Shown: positions 35,445 through 42,781, counted from the stretch's first letter. The stretch is DNA of 64,000 nt from a virus (IMGVR_UViG_3300028829_003841:1-64000), one strand, 5' to 3'. The notes: generated by a model from the sequence alone, not told the origin. Numbers and translations: made by a program.

Positions 35445-35948
35445 TTACCTACCTATAAGAGTTCTAAACTCTTTTACAAAATCAGTTATAAATTCAGGCT
35501 TGAGTATTTTTATAGACCTCTTAGCATCATTGAGTGTTGTTTCGTGTTCTAAATTTGTTATAGGATTCGCACCAACTTCAGTAGAGTTTACTTGAAAGCC
35601 ATCATCATTTTCATAGTGATGGATATCTGACAGACTTCCATATTTACTATTTACAAACTTTATTAACTCTTGTTGTGACATAGGAAAGCCAAAGAATGGG
35701 TTCAATGTTTTATTGATTAATATTATCACCCAATGTAATTGAGAGTCGCCATAGAATCTATGAGCAATTATATCAACCCTATCAACATCTTCCCATTCAT
35801 ATTTTTCATATATAACTTTATTGTCTAATGTATTAGAATGAACACGTATTCGTTTAAGAATATCTGTTACTAATTTTTCTTCTCCGCTTCCGGTAACATC
35901 ATATTGCAATGTTGGGAATTGAGCAAAAAATCTATTTGAAAATCCCAT
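35445..35948 (-). CDS. 53: Baseplate wedge protein, T4 gp53-like
   Basis: A 167-aa protein with gp53/LysM-like landmarks: DILKRIRVHSNTLDNKVIYE, DVDRVDIIAHRFYGDSQLHW and VIILINKTLNPFFGFPMSQQ. The WVIILIN-N-PFFGFPMS section is family-typical. gp53 joins wedges around the hub. Size is similar to T4 gp53 (196 aa). It lies one base downstream of gp48. Confidence 0.88.
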   Translation of the reverse strand: MGFSNRFFAQFPTLQYDVTGSGEEKLVTDILKRIRVHSNTLDNKVIYEKYEWEDVDRVDIIAHRFYGDSQLHWVIILINKTLNPFFGFPMSQQELIKFVNSKYGSLSDIHHYENDDGFQVNSTEVGANPITNLEHETTLNDAKRSIKILKPEFITDFVKEFRTLIGR

Positions 35949-36986
35949 TTAAAATCCCTCGTTAATTCTTGATTTAGTCATGATTTCGACCTCTGAAAAT
36001 GAAACACTCAATTCTACATCCACTGGCGCACCAGAATTAAATGCAGACCACAACCCGGACGATGTATAATTGACAGTAACATCAGTACAAACGCATTGAG
36101 ATATTTTAGGTAAAAACTGATTGTCCTTTACTGTTCCGTTGCTATCGTTTTTGTGTAAAAATTGTATTTGAAATTCAGAAGGATACACTAAGAAATTTTG
36201 TGTTGAATCTCGTGTTAAGTCTGGTGCCGCATGAAACTTAAAAAGTTTTATGATGTTGGCGATTCTAATAACTTCCGATTCGCTTCTAGGACTTATCTTC
36301 CATGCAAAGGTAAATTTTCTAAAATCTGTTCCTTGAAATCTAACTTCGGCGTGTGGGTTTAATATAAATCTATTTGAGGTTTCGTTTACAACATCACCAT
36401 TAGCACCTGTAGACGATACCGCTAAGTTTGCCAATTTAGATAATAATGTTGTTCCTATGTTACCACCAACTCCAGAACCTAAATCAGTTCTTTTTAATAA
36501 GTCTGTAATCGATCCTATTGGATCGTTCACGTTAATACCTCCACGAATAGCACCACCAACAAACCCCAACTCTGCATTATCCCATCCAACAGTATTATTA
36601 ATACTCAATGCACTAGGCATAGGTAATACAATATCAGTAGACACCGTAAATTGTTTATTTCGTCTGTTAATCTTAGTTGGTCTTTCTCCTTGAAGTGTCT
36701 TAGGAGCAACTTGTGATTTAAACACATTTGGATTTCGTTGTTGTATAGTCTGATTAGATTTTGTTATAGGATCATAATCTACTTCGCTTATCGTATTTAT
36801 ATTTGTGTTCTCGAATTCAACTATACCAAACCGCATCCAATCTTTATATTCTTCCTTTGATATATCTTCTGGAAATGTATATATGGGATGTTCTCGATAT
36901 TTAGCTGTAGTTTTAACACCTTCCAAACTCACTGGAGTTTGTTGAGATGTAGACTGGTCTGGTTTTATATCTTTAAATTCTGGCAT
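35949..36986 (-). CDS. Baseplate tail-tube cap protein, gp48/gp54-like (345 aa)
   Basis: The length is close to T4 gp48 (364 aa) and gp54 (320 aa). The C-terminal half carries the tube-fold signature: FTFAWKISPRSESEVIRIAN, IIKLFKFHAAPDLT, FLVYPSEFQIQFLHKN, and a final VDVELSVSFSEVEIMTK strand. These proteins start the tail tube on the baseplate. The gene is first in the minus-strand late operon behind the promoter at 37033-37040. I cannot separate gp48 from gp54 by sequence alone. Confidence 0.78.
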   Translation of the reverse strand: MPEFKDIKPDQSTSQQTPVSLEGVKTTAKYREHPIYTFPEDISKEEYKDWMRFGIVEFENTNINTISEVDYDPITKSNQTIQQRNPNVFKSQVAPKTLQGERPTKINRRNKQFTVSTDIVLPMPSALSINNTVGWDNAELGFVGGAIRGGINVNDPIGSITDLLKRTDLGSGVGGNIGTTLLSKLANLAVSSTGANGDVVNETSNRFILNPHAEVRFQGTDFRKFTFAWKISPRSESEVIRIANIIKLFKFHAAPDLTRDSTQNFLVYPSEFQIQFLHKNDSNGTVKDNQFLPKISQCVCTDVTVNYTSSGLWSAFNSGAPVDVELSVSFSEVEIMTKSRINEGF

Positions 36987-37006
36987 ATGTATTCGATTCT
37001 CTGGTA

Positions 37007-37014
37007 TATAAATA
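37007..37014 (+). promoter_or_regulatory. Late-promoter-like TATAAATA, plus strand
   Basis: TATAAATA reading toward gp4, 294 bases upstream of its start. It is followed by the TGAAAGTTA hairpin, so its transcript may be attenuated. Weaker candidate than 37167. Confidence 0.45.
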
Positions 37015-37032
37015 GTATTATGGCTTGTATAT

Positions 37033-37040
37033 TATTTATA
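37033..37040 (-). promoter_or_regulatory. T4-type late promoter for the gp48-gp53-gp5 operon
   Basis: TATAAATA in the extended form TGTGCATATAAATA on the minus strand, 47 bases upstream of the gp48/54-like start. The same extension is present at 26384 and 57822. Confidence 0.8.
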
Positions 37041-37073
37041 TGCACATTTAGAACATTTCTATAATATTTGAAA

Positions 37074-37109
37074 TGAAAGTTAAGTGTTACTTAGCACCCG
37101 TAACTTTCA
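37074..37109. repeat. TGAAAGTTA hairpin, copy 1
   Basis: TGAAAGTTA (37074-37082) and its exact complement TAACTTTCA (37101-37109) form a 9-bp stem. A run of T follows on the plus strand, as in an intrinsic terminator. The same stem recurs at 46269-46293 and 47812-47837. Confidence 0.75.
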
Positions 37110-37166
37110 CTTTTTAAACAACTGTGTTATATGTGCTACTAGTTACTACTAGTAACCACTAGTTAG

Positions 37167-37174
37167 TATAAATA
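37167..37174 (+). promoter_or_regulatory. T4-type late promoter before gp4
   Basis: TATAAATA on the plus strand, 134 bases upstream of the gp4 ATG and flanked on both sides by ACTAGT repeat clusters. Confidence 0.65.
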
Positions 37175-37307
37175 CCACACTATATAACACTACTATTGTA
37201 GAGTTATATTAGTAGTTATTTCTAGTAGTTACTAGTAGTAACTAGTAGTTAGATGTAGGTTTGTATTATAAAAGTGTTATTTATTAATTATAACTTTCGT
37301 TAGGACT

Positions 37308-37808
37308 ATGAAAAAGAAAAAGAGCAAATATCATCAAGGAAAATTTACTCCAAAGAATCCAGATAAGTATATGGGAGATGTTAATAATATTATATATAGG
37401 TCTGGTTGGGAATTGCGGTATATGAGATTTTTAGACTCTTCTAGCTCTATTAAGAAATGGTGTTCGGAACCATTCTATATTCCATACATATCCGAAGTGG
37501 ATGACTGTAAGCACAGATACTTCCCAGATTTCTTGGTATACACAAGAGAGGGGCATGGATATATAGTGGAAGTAAAGCCGTTGAGAGAGACTAAACCACC
37601 ACGTAAGACATCAAGGAAGGATACTTACCTAGAAGAACGAAAGCGAAGGTATAGAGAAACGAAACGTTGGGTTACATGGAGAACAAATAAATCTAAGTGG
37701 GGAGCGGCTGAAGCATTTTGTCAGAGGAATGGATTGCAGTTTAAATTGGTAACAGAGAAATCATTGGGCATCGATGGGAAAACATATAAAAAAAAGAAAA
37801 GACTTTAA
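37308..37808 (+). CDS. 4: Head-completion nuclease, T4 gp4-like
   Basis: A 166-aa protein of the gp4/TnsA-like PD-(D/E)XK nuclease family that acts on the DNA end at the portal during head completion. The N-terminus KKKSKYHQGKFTPKNPDKYM, the YRSGWELRYMRFLD helix, the active-site FPDF (Asp) and VEVKP (Glu-x-Lys) motifs, and the RRYRETKRWVTW helix are all present. The basic C-terminus ends YKKKKRL. It is the only gene of this plus-strand unit and ends within the left arm of a strong terminator. Confidence 0.88.
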   Translation: MKKKKSKYHQGKFTPKNPDKYMGDVNNIIYRSGWELRYMRFLDSSSSIKKWCSEPFYIPYISEVDDCKHRYFPDFLVYTREGHGYIVEVKPLRETKPPRKTSRKDTYLEERKRRYRETKRWVTWRTNKSKWGAAEAFCQRNGLQFKLVTEKSLGIDGKTYKKKKRL

Positions 37809-37839
37809 CCATTGGTTGCGACTCCGGTTAAAGTCTTTT
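37797..37839. terminator. Bidirectional intrinsic terminator after gp4
   Basis: Perfect 14-bp inverted repeat AAAAGACTTTAACC (37797-37810) / GGTTAAAGTCTTTT (37826-37839) with a 15-base loop. A/T tracts on both sides fit termination in both directions, between gp4 (plus) and the early region (minus). The gp4 stop codon lies in the left arm. Confidence 0.9.
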
Positions 37840-38009
37840 CGTTGATCTTTCTATCATTTTAATTATCCATTTTTCGCCTCTTATGGTGTTCCTGTTCCGC
37901 AACATTAGATTATCTAATGAAGGTTACTGGCATCTGAGTTTACATGGCTTCCTCCAATTGATTAATAAGTTTTAAAGGTTATTAAAATTCATTGTTAAAA
38001 CTAATACTA

Positions 38010-38216
38010 TCACATAAAATCGATGTTGTCAATCTTTTTTATATATTTTTCATTTGTTTTGTACATGCCAATACAACCGTATCCAATATAAATACCAGCT
38101 ACGACATTAAATAGACAAATCCAATAATTACCTATAATTAACAGAATTATAGCCGACACAAAATTAGCGGAAGCTAAAGCAATACAAATAGTGTACTCCA
38201 ATAAATATTTCATTTC
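38010..38216 (-). CDS. Small multi-span membrane protein (68 aa)
   Basis: I start at the ATG at 38216 (MKYLLEYTICIALASANFVS), preceded by AGAGA, rather than eight codons upstream, which overlaps the neighbour more. Two or three hydrophobic segments (YTICIALASANFVSAIILLI, then YWICLFNVVAGIYIGYGCIG) are followed by a Lys-rich tail. It is the last gene of an early operon. An inner-membrane location is likely; function unknown. Confidence 0.65.
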   Translation of the reverse strand, partial: EMKYLLEYTICIALASANFVSAIILLIIGNYWICLFNVVAGIYIGYGCIGMYKTNEKYIKKIDNIDFM

Positions 38217-38527
38217 ATTAATTCTCTTTCTTTCAACCAATCTTTTGCAAACGTTACTGGATCGCCATCATATTGTTCAGTAGCGATTTTTTGTAAAATC
38301 ACAATCGCCTGTTGTCCATAAAAATTAATCATATGTTGCCTATCCTTTGTATTATAGTGTTCCATAGTTTTCTGTCTTCGTTTTTCTACAGAATCAGGAT
38401 GGTGTTGTTTACAATATCCATCTTTAACATGTTTACGTTTGCATTGTGCAACTCTACCCCAATTCCCCCAAGCGACCTCTTCTTTACATTGTTCCGGGTT
38501 TATTTTGAAAACTGATTTATTATACAT
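38210..38527 (-). CDS. Zinc-finger-like small protein (105 aa)
   Basis: Conserved-looking metal ligands are C14, C29, C39 and H42-H43 in EQCKEEVAWGNWGRVAQC and KDGYCKQHH, resembling a treble-clef finger often seen in phage DNA-associated proteins. The remainder is helical and basic. It overlaps both neighbours by a few bases, indicating coupled translation. Possibly DNA- or RNA-binding. Confidence 0.68.
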   Translation of the reverse strand: MYNKSVFKINPEQCKEEVAWGNWGRVAQCKRKHVKDGYCKQHHPDSVEKRRQKTMEHYNTKDRQHMINFYGQQAIVILQKIATEQYDGDPVTFAKDWLKERELMK

Positions 38528-38714
38528 GTTTAGTATCTCCTATTGTATTGGAACACCCATCGGAGTTTTTATCAGTCTCACCAAACAAATCATAATTGTT
38601 TAGCACCTTGTCCAGATTCTTTTCAGTGATATCAACATCACACGGAGTAACTGGATTTTCGATGATCTCTTTTAGTTCGCCATTCTTTCCGAATACTTTT
38701 ACTCGATGTGCCAT
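38520..38714 (-). CDS. Small acidic early protein (64 aa)
   Basis: The product starts MAHRVKVFGKNGELKEIIEN, likely a two-strand hairpin, and ends with an acidic/polar tail. Its ATG overlaps the stop of the 56-aa gene upstream (TAATG), and its 3' end overlaps the zinc-finger gene by 8 bases. The function is unknown. Confidence 0.6.
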   Translation of the reverse strand: MAHRVKVFGKNGELKEIIENPVTPCDVDITEKNLDKVLNNYDLFGETDKNSDGCSNTIGDTKHV

Positions 38715-38884
38715 TATTCGATATCTCCAAATTGTATTTCATCATTCCAGTCATCTTCCCCGATCTCGATATCTTGGAATTCTTCATCCGAAGGTTCATC
38801 ACCCATCAATTCCACTTCGATCAAGTCCGGTAAAATGTCCGATTCGTTTGCTTCGTTTAATACTTGTGCTAGAGTCTTTTCCAT
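38714..38884 (-). CDS. Very acidic small protein (56 aa)
   Basis: A short gene starting at the ATG at 38884 behind a GGAG site. The product begins MEKTLAQVLNEANESDILPD and is nearly half Asp/Glu afterwards (DEPSDEEFQDIEIGEDDWND). Such DNA-mimic-like charge is often seen in phage anti-restriction or host-takeover proteins, but there is no direct evidence for that here. Confidence 0.65.
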   Translation of the reverse strand: MEKTLAQVLNEANESDILPDLIEVELMGDEPSDEEFQDIEIGEDDWNDEIQFGDIE

Positions 38885-38921
38885 CAGTTGGTCTCCAATT
38901 AATGTCCGGTTAAATGTTTGG

Positions 38922-39242
38922 TTATCTCATGTAGAAGATGTGATATCCATGTCTGTCGATAGCTTCTTCTCCATGCTGGTCGGAAAGAATATTTCCCCTT
39001 GCATGTTTCGCTGGTACTTTCCATGATGCGGCTTTGTAAACATTTCCGTTATCAAGATCAACAAACGAATGGACCGAACCAGAAATATTAATTTTTGCAT
39101 ATCGTCTACCCATACTCAGATTCATTTCTTCAATTCGAATCTGATTCTCGTAACCCATTCGATTCATATATTCAAGGTATCGGCGTTTGATCATCTCGAA
39201 ATAATGGTCCAGATTTTCGGCTACTTGATTTCGCAGTTCCAT
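38922..39242 (-). CDS. Unknown early protein (106 aa)
   Basis: I start at the ATG at 39242 (MELRNQVAENLDHYFEMIKR), which has AGGAG at ideal spacing. An ATG at 39281 coincides with the predicted +1 and would add 13 residues. N-terminal helix with a Tyr/Arg-rich region (RRYLEYMNRMGYE), then an alpha/beta domain (VHSFVDLDNGNVYKAASWKV) reminiscent of small phage proteins that read DNDN/GxVxKxxSWK. The function is unknown. Confidence 0.65.
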   Translation of the reverse strand: MELRNQVAENLDHYFEMIKRRYLEYMNRMGYENQIRIEEMNLSMGRRYAKINISGSVHSFVDLDNGNVYKAASWKVPAKHARGNILSDQHGEEAIDRHGYHIFYMR

Positions 39243-39287
39243 TTCTTGATCTCCTGAAGAATGTGAGTTGTTATCAATCATGTAAAC

Positions 39288-39315
39288 AGTATATCAGAGT
39301 TTTATTCGATGTCAA
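39288..39315 (-). promoter_or_regulatory. Early sigma-70-type promoter, copy 1
   Basis: TTGACA at 39310-39315, 16-bp spacer, TATACT at 39288-39293 with an upstream TG (extended -10). The TGA stop of the upstream gene lies inside the -35 box. It drives genes 39242 down to 38010. Confidence 0.8.
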
Positions 39316-39653
39316 GCAGATTCGTCAATAAAATCATGTTTAATTCGTGAAAATCTACCGTATATTTTCGGGCTTGGTCTTTCAGAGTGCTTTTTCTCTT
39401 CACCAGTGACTTTATCAAGCGTTACGAACCATACATCTTTATCAAATTTTCTATTAGATTCTTGTCTGAACAGGATATATTTATCATTGACACCAACAGC
39501 AACTCCACCCATATTTCCGGCTCGAACACCATCAACCATCTGGATTGTCCAGACTAGCTTGGGATCGCCGTATACGAACAGTTCCGTACCTTGATAAAGA
39601 AGTTCGTATTTGTCTTTGAGTTTGATTATTTTCTTTGGTTTCGTGTCATTCAT
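39312..39653 (-). CDS. Unknown early protein, candidate leaderless mRNA (113 aa)
   Basis: The ATG at 39653 lies exactly six bases after the TATACT -10 box (39660-39665), and no ribosome-binding site is present, so the mRNA may start at the A of the ATG. Basic N-terminus (KPKKIIKLKDKYELLYQG), central beta-rich part (GVAVGVNDKYILFRQESN), basic C-terminus. The stop TGA is part of the next promoter's -35. The function is unknown. Confidence 0.6.
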   Translation of the reverse strand: MNDTKPKKIIKLKDKYELLYQGTELFVYGDPKLVWTIQMVDGVRAGNMGGVAVGVNDKYILFRQESNRKFDKDVWFVTLDKVTGEEKKHSERPSPKIYGRFSRIKHDFIDESA

Positions 39654-39659
39654 AAGTAA

Positions 39660-39687
39660 AGTATACCAGAGTTTTATTCGATGTCAA
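39660..39687 (-). promoter_or_regulatory. Early sigma-70-type promoter, copy 2
   Basis: TTGACA at 39682-39687, 16-bp spacer, extended TGGTATACT with the -10 at 39660-39665. The spacer is nearly identical to copy 1 and to the copy at 45672. Confidence 0.82.
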
Positions 39688-39707
39688 CATTTATTTTTTA
39701 TATAGAT

Positions 39708-40112
39708 TTACACCATCTTGCAATCTGTGTGTTTGGTGATTTGATCGGCAATCCAATCTGCATGTATGGCAATCGATTCAGGAGTTGCCAATCCATAATC
39801 CTCTGTTGGGTTTCCCTTGGTATCTTTCAAATTGATTTTTCGAACGCCAGCATGACAAACTTTATTATTTTGTCTAGAGGAACTTAATGGACAATTAGCA
39901 CACATGGTAGACATTGGAGAAATTTCAGTACTGGCATCACACATAAAGCAATTATAATAATCTTTTGGTGGGAATTTACTAAACCTTGCTGTGAATGAAT
40001 CATTGAAATATGCCTGTCTTGTTTTATCATCCATCTCTGCCATTCTATCCAACTGTTCGAGATGTTGTTCATAGAAATCCCGCATTGCTTTTGTTGTTTC
40101 AATCAATTTCAT
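39708..40112 (-). CDS. Cys-rich zinc-binding early protein (134 aa)
   Basis: Two CxxC pairs (CFMCDA and CANCPL) plus a further Cys/His (VCHAG) in the middle suggest a zinc ribbon. The N-terminus is helical (KLIETTKAMRDFYEQHLEQL). The C-terminus (TPESIAIHADWIADQITKH) resembles a short helical hairpin. It overlaps the next gene by 4 bases. Possibly nucleic-acid-binding. Confidence 0.62.
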   Translation of the reverse strand: MKLIETTKAMRDFYEQHLEQLDRMAEMDDKTRQAYFNDSFTARFSKFPPKDYYNCFMCDASTEISPMSTMCANCPLSSSRQNNKVCHAGVRKINLKDTKGNPTEDYGLATPESIAIHADWIADQITKHTDCKMV

Positions 40113-40408
40113 TTAGTTCTCCCAAATCTATTCGGAAACATAATAGAATCCATATCAGATGTTGATATTTGTTTAAATTCTAATCCCAATCTACATATAG
40201 CCTGTTCGGTCAATTTCTGTTCATTACATGGACTTGGCCTGTCGTTTGGTTTTTGTTTTTCCATCAATACATTATGACTGTTGACAATTTCCCGTGCAAC
40301 GAAATGGTCAACGTCTTTCGCAACAACAGCACCATTTGAGTCAATAATACTACACCGTCCAAATTCATTGTTTGTTACCCATGCCCAATTACCTGTTCGT
40401 ATCGTCAT
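40109..40408 (-). CDS. Unknown early protein (99 aa)
   Basis: A beta-hairpin-like N-terminus (GNWAWVTNNEFGRCSIIDSN, then GAVVAKDVDHFVAREIVNSH), a pattern frequent in small phage proteins, followed by a polar C-terminal half. It belongs to the operon from the promoter at 41173-41200. The function is unknown. Confidence 0.6.
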   Translation of the reverse strand: MTIRTGNWAWVTNNEFGRCSIIDSNGAVVAKDVDHFVAREIVNSHNVLMEKQKPNDRPSPCNEQKLTEQAICRLGLEFKQISTSDMDSIMFPNRFGRTK

Positions 40409-40417
40409 GATATATTC

Positions 40418-40609
40418 CTATTCATCACAAGTAGAACACACTGGTTCACCATTTTCATTAAAATTACAATCTATTTCTAACTCACCACATTCAAAACATT
40501 CCCAATATTTATCAAGACATTTCACACAAACAAATCCTGATAATTCATTATTGTATGTAATATCATCAGGATTTTGATTGCCACAATCAATACATTGGTC
40601 GTTTTCCAT
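40418..40609 (-). CDS. Double zinc-ribbon-like protein (63 aa)
   Basis: Starting at the ATG at 40609 (MENDQCIDCGNQNP), four CxxC pairs are visible: CIDC, CVKC, CFEC and CSTC. Spacing fits two small zinc ribbons in tandem. Possibly binds nucleic acid or RNA polymerase, as many phage zinc mini-proteins do, but this is inference. Confidence 0.68.
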   Translation of the reverse strand: MENDQCIDCGNQNPDDITYNNELSGFVCVKCLDKYWECFECGELEIDCNFNENGEPVCSTCDE

Positions 40610-40611
40610 AA

Positions 40612-40860
40612 TCAATTCTCCTTCTTTTTTTCATATTCGTATTTTTCGATTTCTCTACCTGTTACCTTTCGACCTAATATTTCTTCGAGTAGTTCCCAAG
40701 CTTTGTTCAGTATCAGAACTTCTTTACAAATCTCTGCTGAAGTTGCTTTGTCGTCATTACATAGGCTTTCTGGATTTAGTCGTTTCTTTACTTCGACAAA
40801 TGTATCGAGTATTTCATCATCAGTAGCTGGTAAAGTGATAAACAATTTCTTCATCATCAT
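40612..40860 (-). CDS. Degenerate J-domain-like helical protein (82 aa)
   Basis: Three-helix pattern DDEILDTFVEVKKRLNPES..., EICKEVLILNKAWELLEE, then a basic tail. The order resembles DnaJ J-domains (helix II ending in HPD, helix III NKAWELL), but HPD is replaced by NPE, so Hsp70 stimulation is doubtful. The first Met codons (MMMK) follow a gene overlap of one base. It might titrate or mimic a chaperone contact. Confidence 0.55.
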   Translation of the reverse strand: MMMKKLFITLPATDDEILDTFVEVKKRLNPESLCNDDKATSAEICKEVLILNKAWELLEEILGRKVTGREIEKYEYEKKKEN

Positions 40861-41126
40861 TATCCTTTCAAGAATTTGGGAGCATTCTTAACAGTCCCAT
40901 CAGGATTGATACAAATTGATCCAGCACGTTTTACAAAATTAGTGTCACCAATAAACTTAGAAACGGATGCGGTAATTCGCCCATCGTCTTTTTCATCACC
41001 AACTTCAAACAGGTATCGATTTCCCTTAACATCCTTCCAAACATTGGTGCAACCAGAGTTAGCATAACATTTGTCTTGCATTTTTCGAAGAGTATCTCCT
41101 GCTTTTGCAGTACATGACCAGCCCAT
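40860..41126 (-). CDS. Conserved small phage protein of unknown role (88 aa)
   Basis: The product starts MGWSCTAKAGDTLRKMQDKC and has Cys residues at 5, 20 and 26. A beta-rich middle (GNRYLFEVGDEKDDGRITAS) ends with INPDGTVKNAPKF. This combination is recognisable in several phages, but the function is unknown. First gene after the promoter at 41173-41200. Confidence 0.65.
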   Translation of the reverse strand: MGWSCTAKAGDTLRKMQDKCYANSGCTNVWKDVKGNRYLFEVGDEKDDGRITASVSKFIGDTNFVKRAGSICINPDGTVKNAPKFLKG

Positions 41127-41172
41127 GATTTATATCTCCTTAGTGATGGTTAACATTTAATCTTATATATAC

Positions 41173-41200
41173 ATAATACTAGAATAAAATCAAATGTCAA
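41173..41200 (-). promoter_or_regulatory. Early sigma-70-type promoter, copy 3
   Basis: TTGACA at 41195-41200, 16-bp spacer, TATTAT at 41173-41178. It precedes the operon 41126 to 39708. The -10 is weaker than in the other copies. Confidence 0.72.
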
Positions 41201-41208
41201 GAGAAAAC

Positions 41209-41586
41209 TTATGATTCGAATTTCTTTAACATCTTTAACGCTTCGGATTCACTACCAAGCATAACTTCATCCATGATAGCTTGTTTGGCAGTTTTCATCT
41301 GCTTCATTTTTTTGTGGTATTCTGGTTCGAATCCGGCTTCCTGTTCGTATGCAGAAAAATCCCAAACATCCTCTAATGGAACAGAAAAGCAATACGAGTC
41401 ATCAAATATTTTATTAATCTTTTTGTTGCTGTTCATTTTCACAGTGCCATTGCGAATCATGCGTATTTTCTGTTTTGCTGATAGTCTTTTTCTAGGGATT
41501 TGGTATTTCTTGTGCAATTCTCCTTCTTTTTTATCACAAATATAATATAGACGGTTTTTTAAATACTCCAATTGTGCTGGTTTCAT
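41209..41586 (-). CDS. Basic helical early protein (125 aa)
   Basis: Lys/Arg-rich N-terminal half (KNRLYYICDKKEGELHKKY, IPRKRLSAKQKIRMIRNG), then DVWDFSAYEQEAGFEPEYHK and a C-terminal helix. The basic stretch suggests nucleic-acid contact. It lies after the 41601 gene with a short gap. No homologue recognised. Confidence 0.58.
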   Translation of the reverse strand: MKPAQLEYLKNRLYYICDKKEGELHKKYQIPRKRLSAKQKIRMIRNGTVKMNSNKKINKIFDDSYCFSVPLEDVWDFSAYEQEAGFEPEYHKKMKQMKTAKQAIMDEVMLGSESEALKMLKKFES

Positions 41587-41600
41587 AATATAATCTCCTG

Positions 41601-42050
41601 TTAAAAGTCATAAATTAATTCATATCCAAGTGCATTTACTTCGGCAATCAAATCAAGATCAATACATACACTGGTATGATGTTTCATATCATCAAAGTCG
41701 CCATCAACAGCTTTTTTGATATCATCAAGATAAATCTTTTGTGATTCTTCATTATAAGGTGCGTACTTGTACTCGTTTGTTTTTACGTCACTGTACAGCT
41801 TATAGATCGCCATTCCATTAAGCTTCGGATATAACTTGACCTGTGGATTGGTTTCGAGAAAAGATATCAACTTGAATAAATCATGGTCGCCAGAACAGAT
41901 TTCAGTGCCACGTTTCCAGATGATTAAATCACCTTTTGACCATGACATATAATTCCATGCATACAGTCGTTGAAATTTATATCCACGTTTCTTGAGTTTG
42001 GAGAAATCACCAGTGAATTTCACGTAACCGGGTCTTTTTTTAAAAGTCAT
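41601..42050 (-). CDS. Unknown early protein (149 aa)
   Basis: I use the ATG at 42050 (MTFKKRPGYVKFTGDFSKLK), which overlaps the end of the upstream gene by 11 bases; a start eight codons earlier would lie deep inside that gene. Aromatic-rich and basic at the start (GYKFQRLYAWNYMSWSKGD), then an alpha/beta region. It ends ELIYDF, echoing the YDF end of its upstream neighbour. The function is unknown. Confidence 0.58.
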   Translation of the reverse strand: MTFKKRPGYVKFTGDFSKLKKRGYKFQRLYAWNYMSWSKGDLIIWKRGTEICSGDHDLFKLISFLETNPQVKLYPKLNGMAIYKLYSDVKTNEYKYAPYNEESQKIYLDDIKKAVDGDFDDMKHHTSVCIDLDLIAEVNALGYELIYDF

Positions 42051-42279
42051 ATCGTAACCTTCTTTTCTTTTCACACTTATTTAATAATTCTCGTGCCTCA
42101 GACTCCAAAGCAAACGCTTCCTCAATAGATGTTCGACATGCCCACGAAAGCCTCAAAGACATCCGAGCCAACTGATCACCAAGACTATCAGGCTCAGAAC
42201 AATCCATGTAAATTAGTCGGGTTTTGATTTGTGATTGAAGAACAGCTAAATCAAGTATTTTATCACGAGTAGTTTTCAT
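42040..42279 (-). CDS. Unknown helical early protein (79 aa)
   Basis: It starts MKTTRDKILDLAVLQSQIKT and consists mostly of helices with a Cys-containing middle (YMDCSEPDSLGDQLARMSLR) and basic end (KCEKKRRLRYDF). It sits three bases after the papain-like gene 42283-42711. The MKTT start resembles its neighbour but is not the capsid tag. The function is unknown. Confidence 0.58.
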   Translation of the reverse strand: MKTTRDKILDLAVLQSQIKTRLIYMDCSEPDSLGDQLARMSLRLSWACRTSIEEAFALESEARELLNKCEKKRRLRYDF

Positions 42280-42282
42280 TGT

Positions 42283-42711
42283 TTACAGTACCTCAAGAAC
42301 GTTTTTAATGAATTTGCCTCTTCCCCAATACTCATTGACAGGTTTCACCCCACGCTGATCGATAACCAAAGAACCGTTTTCAACGACTTGAACATGTCGA
42401 GTAGTAGTAACAATGTAGGTCTTGGACGGATCAGCATGTTTAGTCATCCAAGTCTTTAACGATTTACGACCAGACATCTCTACCTTCTTAACGGCAACAT
42501 CAAGAAAATCCAGCATAAGAAGTCTTTCCGAATGGTAAGTACCGCCATCCCATCGTTCGGGCATATCAAAGAGAATCTTAAAATCAGAAGTTACTACATC
42601 AAGTGACTTTTTAGCTACATACGCCATAGCCACAACTCCACAATTTCGTTTGTTCACTACCAATCCAAGTTCGTCCAGAGTGTCGGTAATTTTGGCTGTT
42701 GTCGTTTTCAT
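42283..42711 (-). CDS. Papain-like cysteine-protease-fold candidate A (142 aa)
   Basis: The start is placed at the ATG at 42711, after a GAGG site and two overlapping ATGs. Cys24 in RNCGVVAMAYVAKK, His106 in TTTRHVQVV and Asp118 in VIDQRG form the order and spacing of a Cys-His-Asp triad, and the GNxxxxxxYxxxK context resembles C39/papain-like folds. The same pattern occurs in the paralogue at 44867-45307 (C28, H111, D122). The target is unknown; protease or deamidase/transglutaminase chemistry is possible. Confidence 0.62.
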   Translation of the reverse strand: MKTTTAKITDTLDELGLVVNKRNCGVVAMAYVAKKSLDVVTSDFKILFDMPERWDGGTYHSERLLMLDFLDVAVKKVEMSGRKSLKTWMTKHADPSKTYIVTTTRHVQVVENGSLVIDQRGVKPVNEYWGRGKFIKNVLEVL

Positions 42712-42753
42712 CATCATCCTCAAAAGAATTAATATCATCATCAATATGTACAT

Positions 42754-42781
42754 AGAATACCAGAATCTATGTGGATGTCAA
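42754..42781 (-). promoter_or_regulatory. Early sigma-70-type promoter, copy 4
   Basis: TTGACA at 42776-42781, 16-bp spacer, TATTCT at 42754-42759. The 50-base leader after it is closely repeated after the copy at 45936. Confidence 0.75.

Larger units (their letters stand above)
36987..37307. other. Divergent late regulatory region with ACTAGT repeats
   Basis: No gene is seen here. The region holds one minus-strand and two plus-strand TATAAATA boxes and a TGAAAGTTA hairpin. Two clusters of ACTAGT/TAGTTACTAGTAGT repeats (about 37138-37165 and 37215-37252) flank the plus-strand box at 37167. The symmetric repeats could be protein-binding sites or form hairpins. Confidence 0.7.

Noticed and set aside
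37840-38009. Short palindrome CATTAGATTATCTAATG after the gp4 terminator as an RNA gene
   Set aside because: No tRNA or other RNA architecture could be built, and the palindrome alone is weak.
38087-38094. Plus-strand TATAAATA in the early region (also near 48994)
   Set aside because: No plus-strand gene lies downstream, so chance is the better explanation.
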